A program made the position numbers and the translations under genes. The notes below the pieces were generated by a model, which was not told where the DNA came from, searched no databases, and saw only the letters and a list, made by a program, of their open reading frames with translations. From positions 1 through 6,413 of the forward strand of contig JASJEI010000386.1 of NCBI GenBank assembly GCA_030064795.1: a stretch of 6,413 nucleotides of DNA. Direction: 5' to 3'. The DNA is from Pleurocapsa sp. MO_226.B13 (lineage in GTDB: Bacteria > Cyanobacteriota > Cyanobacteriia > Cyanobacteriales > Xenococcaceae). Below, in pieces: positions 5,466-6,413 of the stretch; the first letter of the stretch is position 1; each line of letters begins with the position of its first letter.

Positions 5466-6413
5466 GGTTGACTTTTTTGAGGAGCTAAACGTTCTGCGGC
5501 GATCGCTCCCCACTCTAATTCATTAGGATCGTAAATACTATGTTCGCGAAGACAGATTTCCCACTGGTCTAAAGCTGTTGTTCGTTCGTTTAGCTGTTCT
5601 AGAACCTGTGCTAACAGACAGTGAGGAGCTGCCCATTGTTCTGAATCTGCTTTAAGAGCAATTGCTTGTTCGAGATAATCTTTAGCTTCCTGATAATTTT
5701 TTTGCTCCCATTTTACCCAGCCAAGATTTTTCCAAAAAGCACTTTTAGTCTGGTTATCCATTTCCTCATATCCATGCTCTAGTCGCAGAAGTAGTTGTTC
5801 GGCTTCAGAGTATTTTTCCTCAAGAATATAGAGATGAGCTATGTTATTCCAAGCTGGAAGATACTTTTGTTTGAAAGCGATCTCGTATTGTTTACGTGCT
5901 TGCTTAAAGTCTTGCAGATCTTCATAAATAAGACCTAAGTTAGAGTGAGCTTCACTATATTCAGGGTTGAGAGCAATTGCTCTTTGCAAATCCGACTCGG
6001 CACTTAGTAATTTTCCTTGTTCATAATTTTGCCACCCCCAGTGATTGTACAAACGTGCAAACTGAGGTAAAGAGGTACGAAAGCCAATCAATAGCAACAT
6101 CAATGCAAATGAAGAGAATACACCTGCTCGATCCCAAGATCGTCGGTGAAATATTCTGTGAATTATGTTGGTTAAAGCTTTACGCCCTTCTTGAGTGAGA
6201 AGGCTACCTCCTGTGAGCAAAGCGAAAACACTTTGGATACTAACTGCTAGAGTTCCAAACCAATCTGGTCTACCTGTTAAAAAGCGAGGAGTAATATCCC
6301 CAAACAAACTGAGAGAGATAGTCCAGCAGGAAATTGAAATTACTCGCCCAACCCAGTCAGAATTAGGTTGAGGCACTTCCTTTTCCCAAAACCACCACCA
6401 GGCTTCTTGGTTG
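5462..6413 (-). CDS. Membrane-anchored TPR protein (5' end outside the window)
   Basis: The frame is open to the right edge: before the GTG at 6376 it still reads NQEAWWWFWEKE without a stop, so the true start lies beyond 6413. The 316 visible residues begin with two hydrophobic segments (RVISISCWTISLSLFG, about residues 23-38; TLAVSIQSVFALLTGGSLL, about 54-72). A basic loop (GRKALTNIIHRIFHRRS) and a third segment (GVFSSFALMLLLIGF, about 97-111) follow. The remainder is TPR repeats: NHWGWQNYEQGKLLSAESDL with AIALNPEYSEAHSNLGLIYE, then ARKQYEIAFKQKYLPAWNNI, ALYIL-type and YQEAKDYLEQAIALKADSEQ units, ending ERLAPQKSQP. TPRs usually hold protein partners; the basic loop between segments 2 and 3 suggests a cytoplasmic side there, which would put the TPR part in the periplasm, as for its secreted neighbour. 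Its stop overlaps the start of that neighbour by four bases. Function unknown. Confidence 0.85.
   Translation of the reverse strand, partial: NQEAWWWFWEKEVPQPNSDWVGRVISISCWTISLSLFGDITPRFLTGRPDWFGTLAVSIQSVFALLTGGSLLTQEGRKALTNIIHRIFHRRSWDRAGVFSSFALMLLLIGFRTSLPQFARLYNHWGWQNYEQGKLLSAESDLQRAIALNPEYSEAHSNLGLIYEDLQDFKQARKQYEIAFKQKYLPAWNNIAHLYILEEKYSEAEQLLLRLEHGYEEMDNQTKSAFWKNLGWVKWEQKNYQEAKDYLEQAIALKADSEQWAAPHCLLAQVLEQLNERTTALDQWEICLREHSIYDPNELEWGAIAAERLAPQKSQP

Noticed and set aside
5466..5513. Upstream ATG at 5513 as start of the FecR-like protein
   Set aside because: It would add 16 polar residues before the signal peptide and a 52 bp overlap with the TPR gene. The ATGA overlap at 5465 fits better.

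Overview
The window looks chromosomal and cyanobacterial. The palindrome GCGATCGC (HIP1, the octamer that is highly repeated in many cyanobacterial genomes) occurs nine times in 6.4 kb, starting at 434, 916, 2108, 2656, 3346, 3376, 3779, 5383 and 5499. The protein families agree: an unlinked pheT without pheS beside it, and a FecR-like/TPR protein pair. The DNA is fairly AT-rich, especially outside pheT. I cannot name a species.

Layout, left to right. At 2-40 is the last dozen codons of a gene entering on the + strand. An uncharacterised + strand gene (77-598, 173 aa) follows closely. A 230 bp convergent intergenic region (599-828) comes next. It holds a clear intrinsic terminator for pheT (764-792, - strand) and, beyond that terminator, a second, diverged copy of the last 16 codons plus stop of pheT (680-730). 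The main gene, pheT (829-3264, - strand, 811 aa), encodes an apparently complete phenylalanyl-tRNA synthetase beta chain.

From 3265 to 4310 there is about 1 kb with no convincing intact gene, but it is not empty. It contains the probable pheT promoter and ribosome binding site and a close pair of HIP1 sites. It then has an array of four 17 bp direct repeats (3461-3607) with a small hairpin in the middle. After that comes a 285 bp miniature element (3681-3965) with terminal inverted repeats and a frameshifted, internally deleted IS630-type transposase. Last is a doubtful 39-codon reading frame (4069-4188) that carries a REP-like palindromic repeat. This reads as a landing zone for mobile and repeated DNA.

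The right part is a - strand pair transcribed from beyond the right edge. The first is a membrane-anchored TPR protein (5462 to beyond 6413, 5' end missing). Its stop overlaps by ATGA the start of a secreted FecR-like/FN3-like/TPR protein (4311-5465, 384 aa). The overlap implies translational coupling, so the two products are probably made together and may work together at the cell envelope; their function is not known from sequence alone.

The most interesting points are the pheT tail remnant, whose differences from the live gene are largely synonymous; the paired 17 bp repeat array; and the miniature element, which joins the two ends of a transposase gene.
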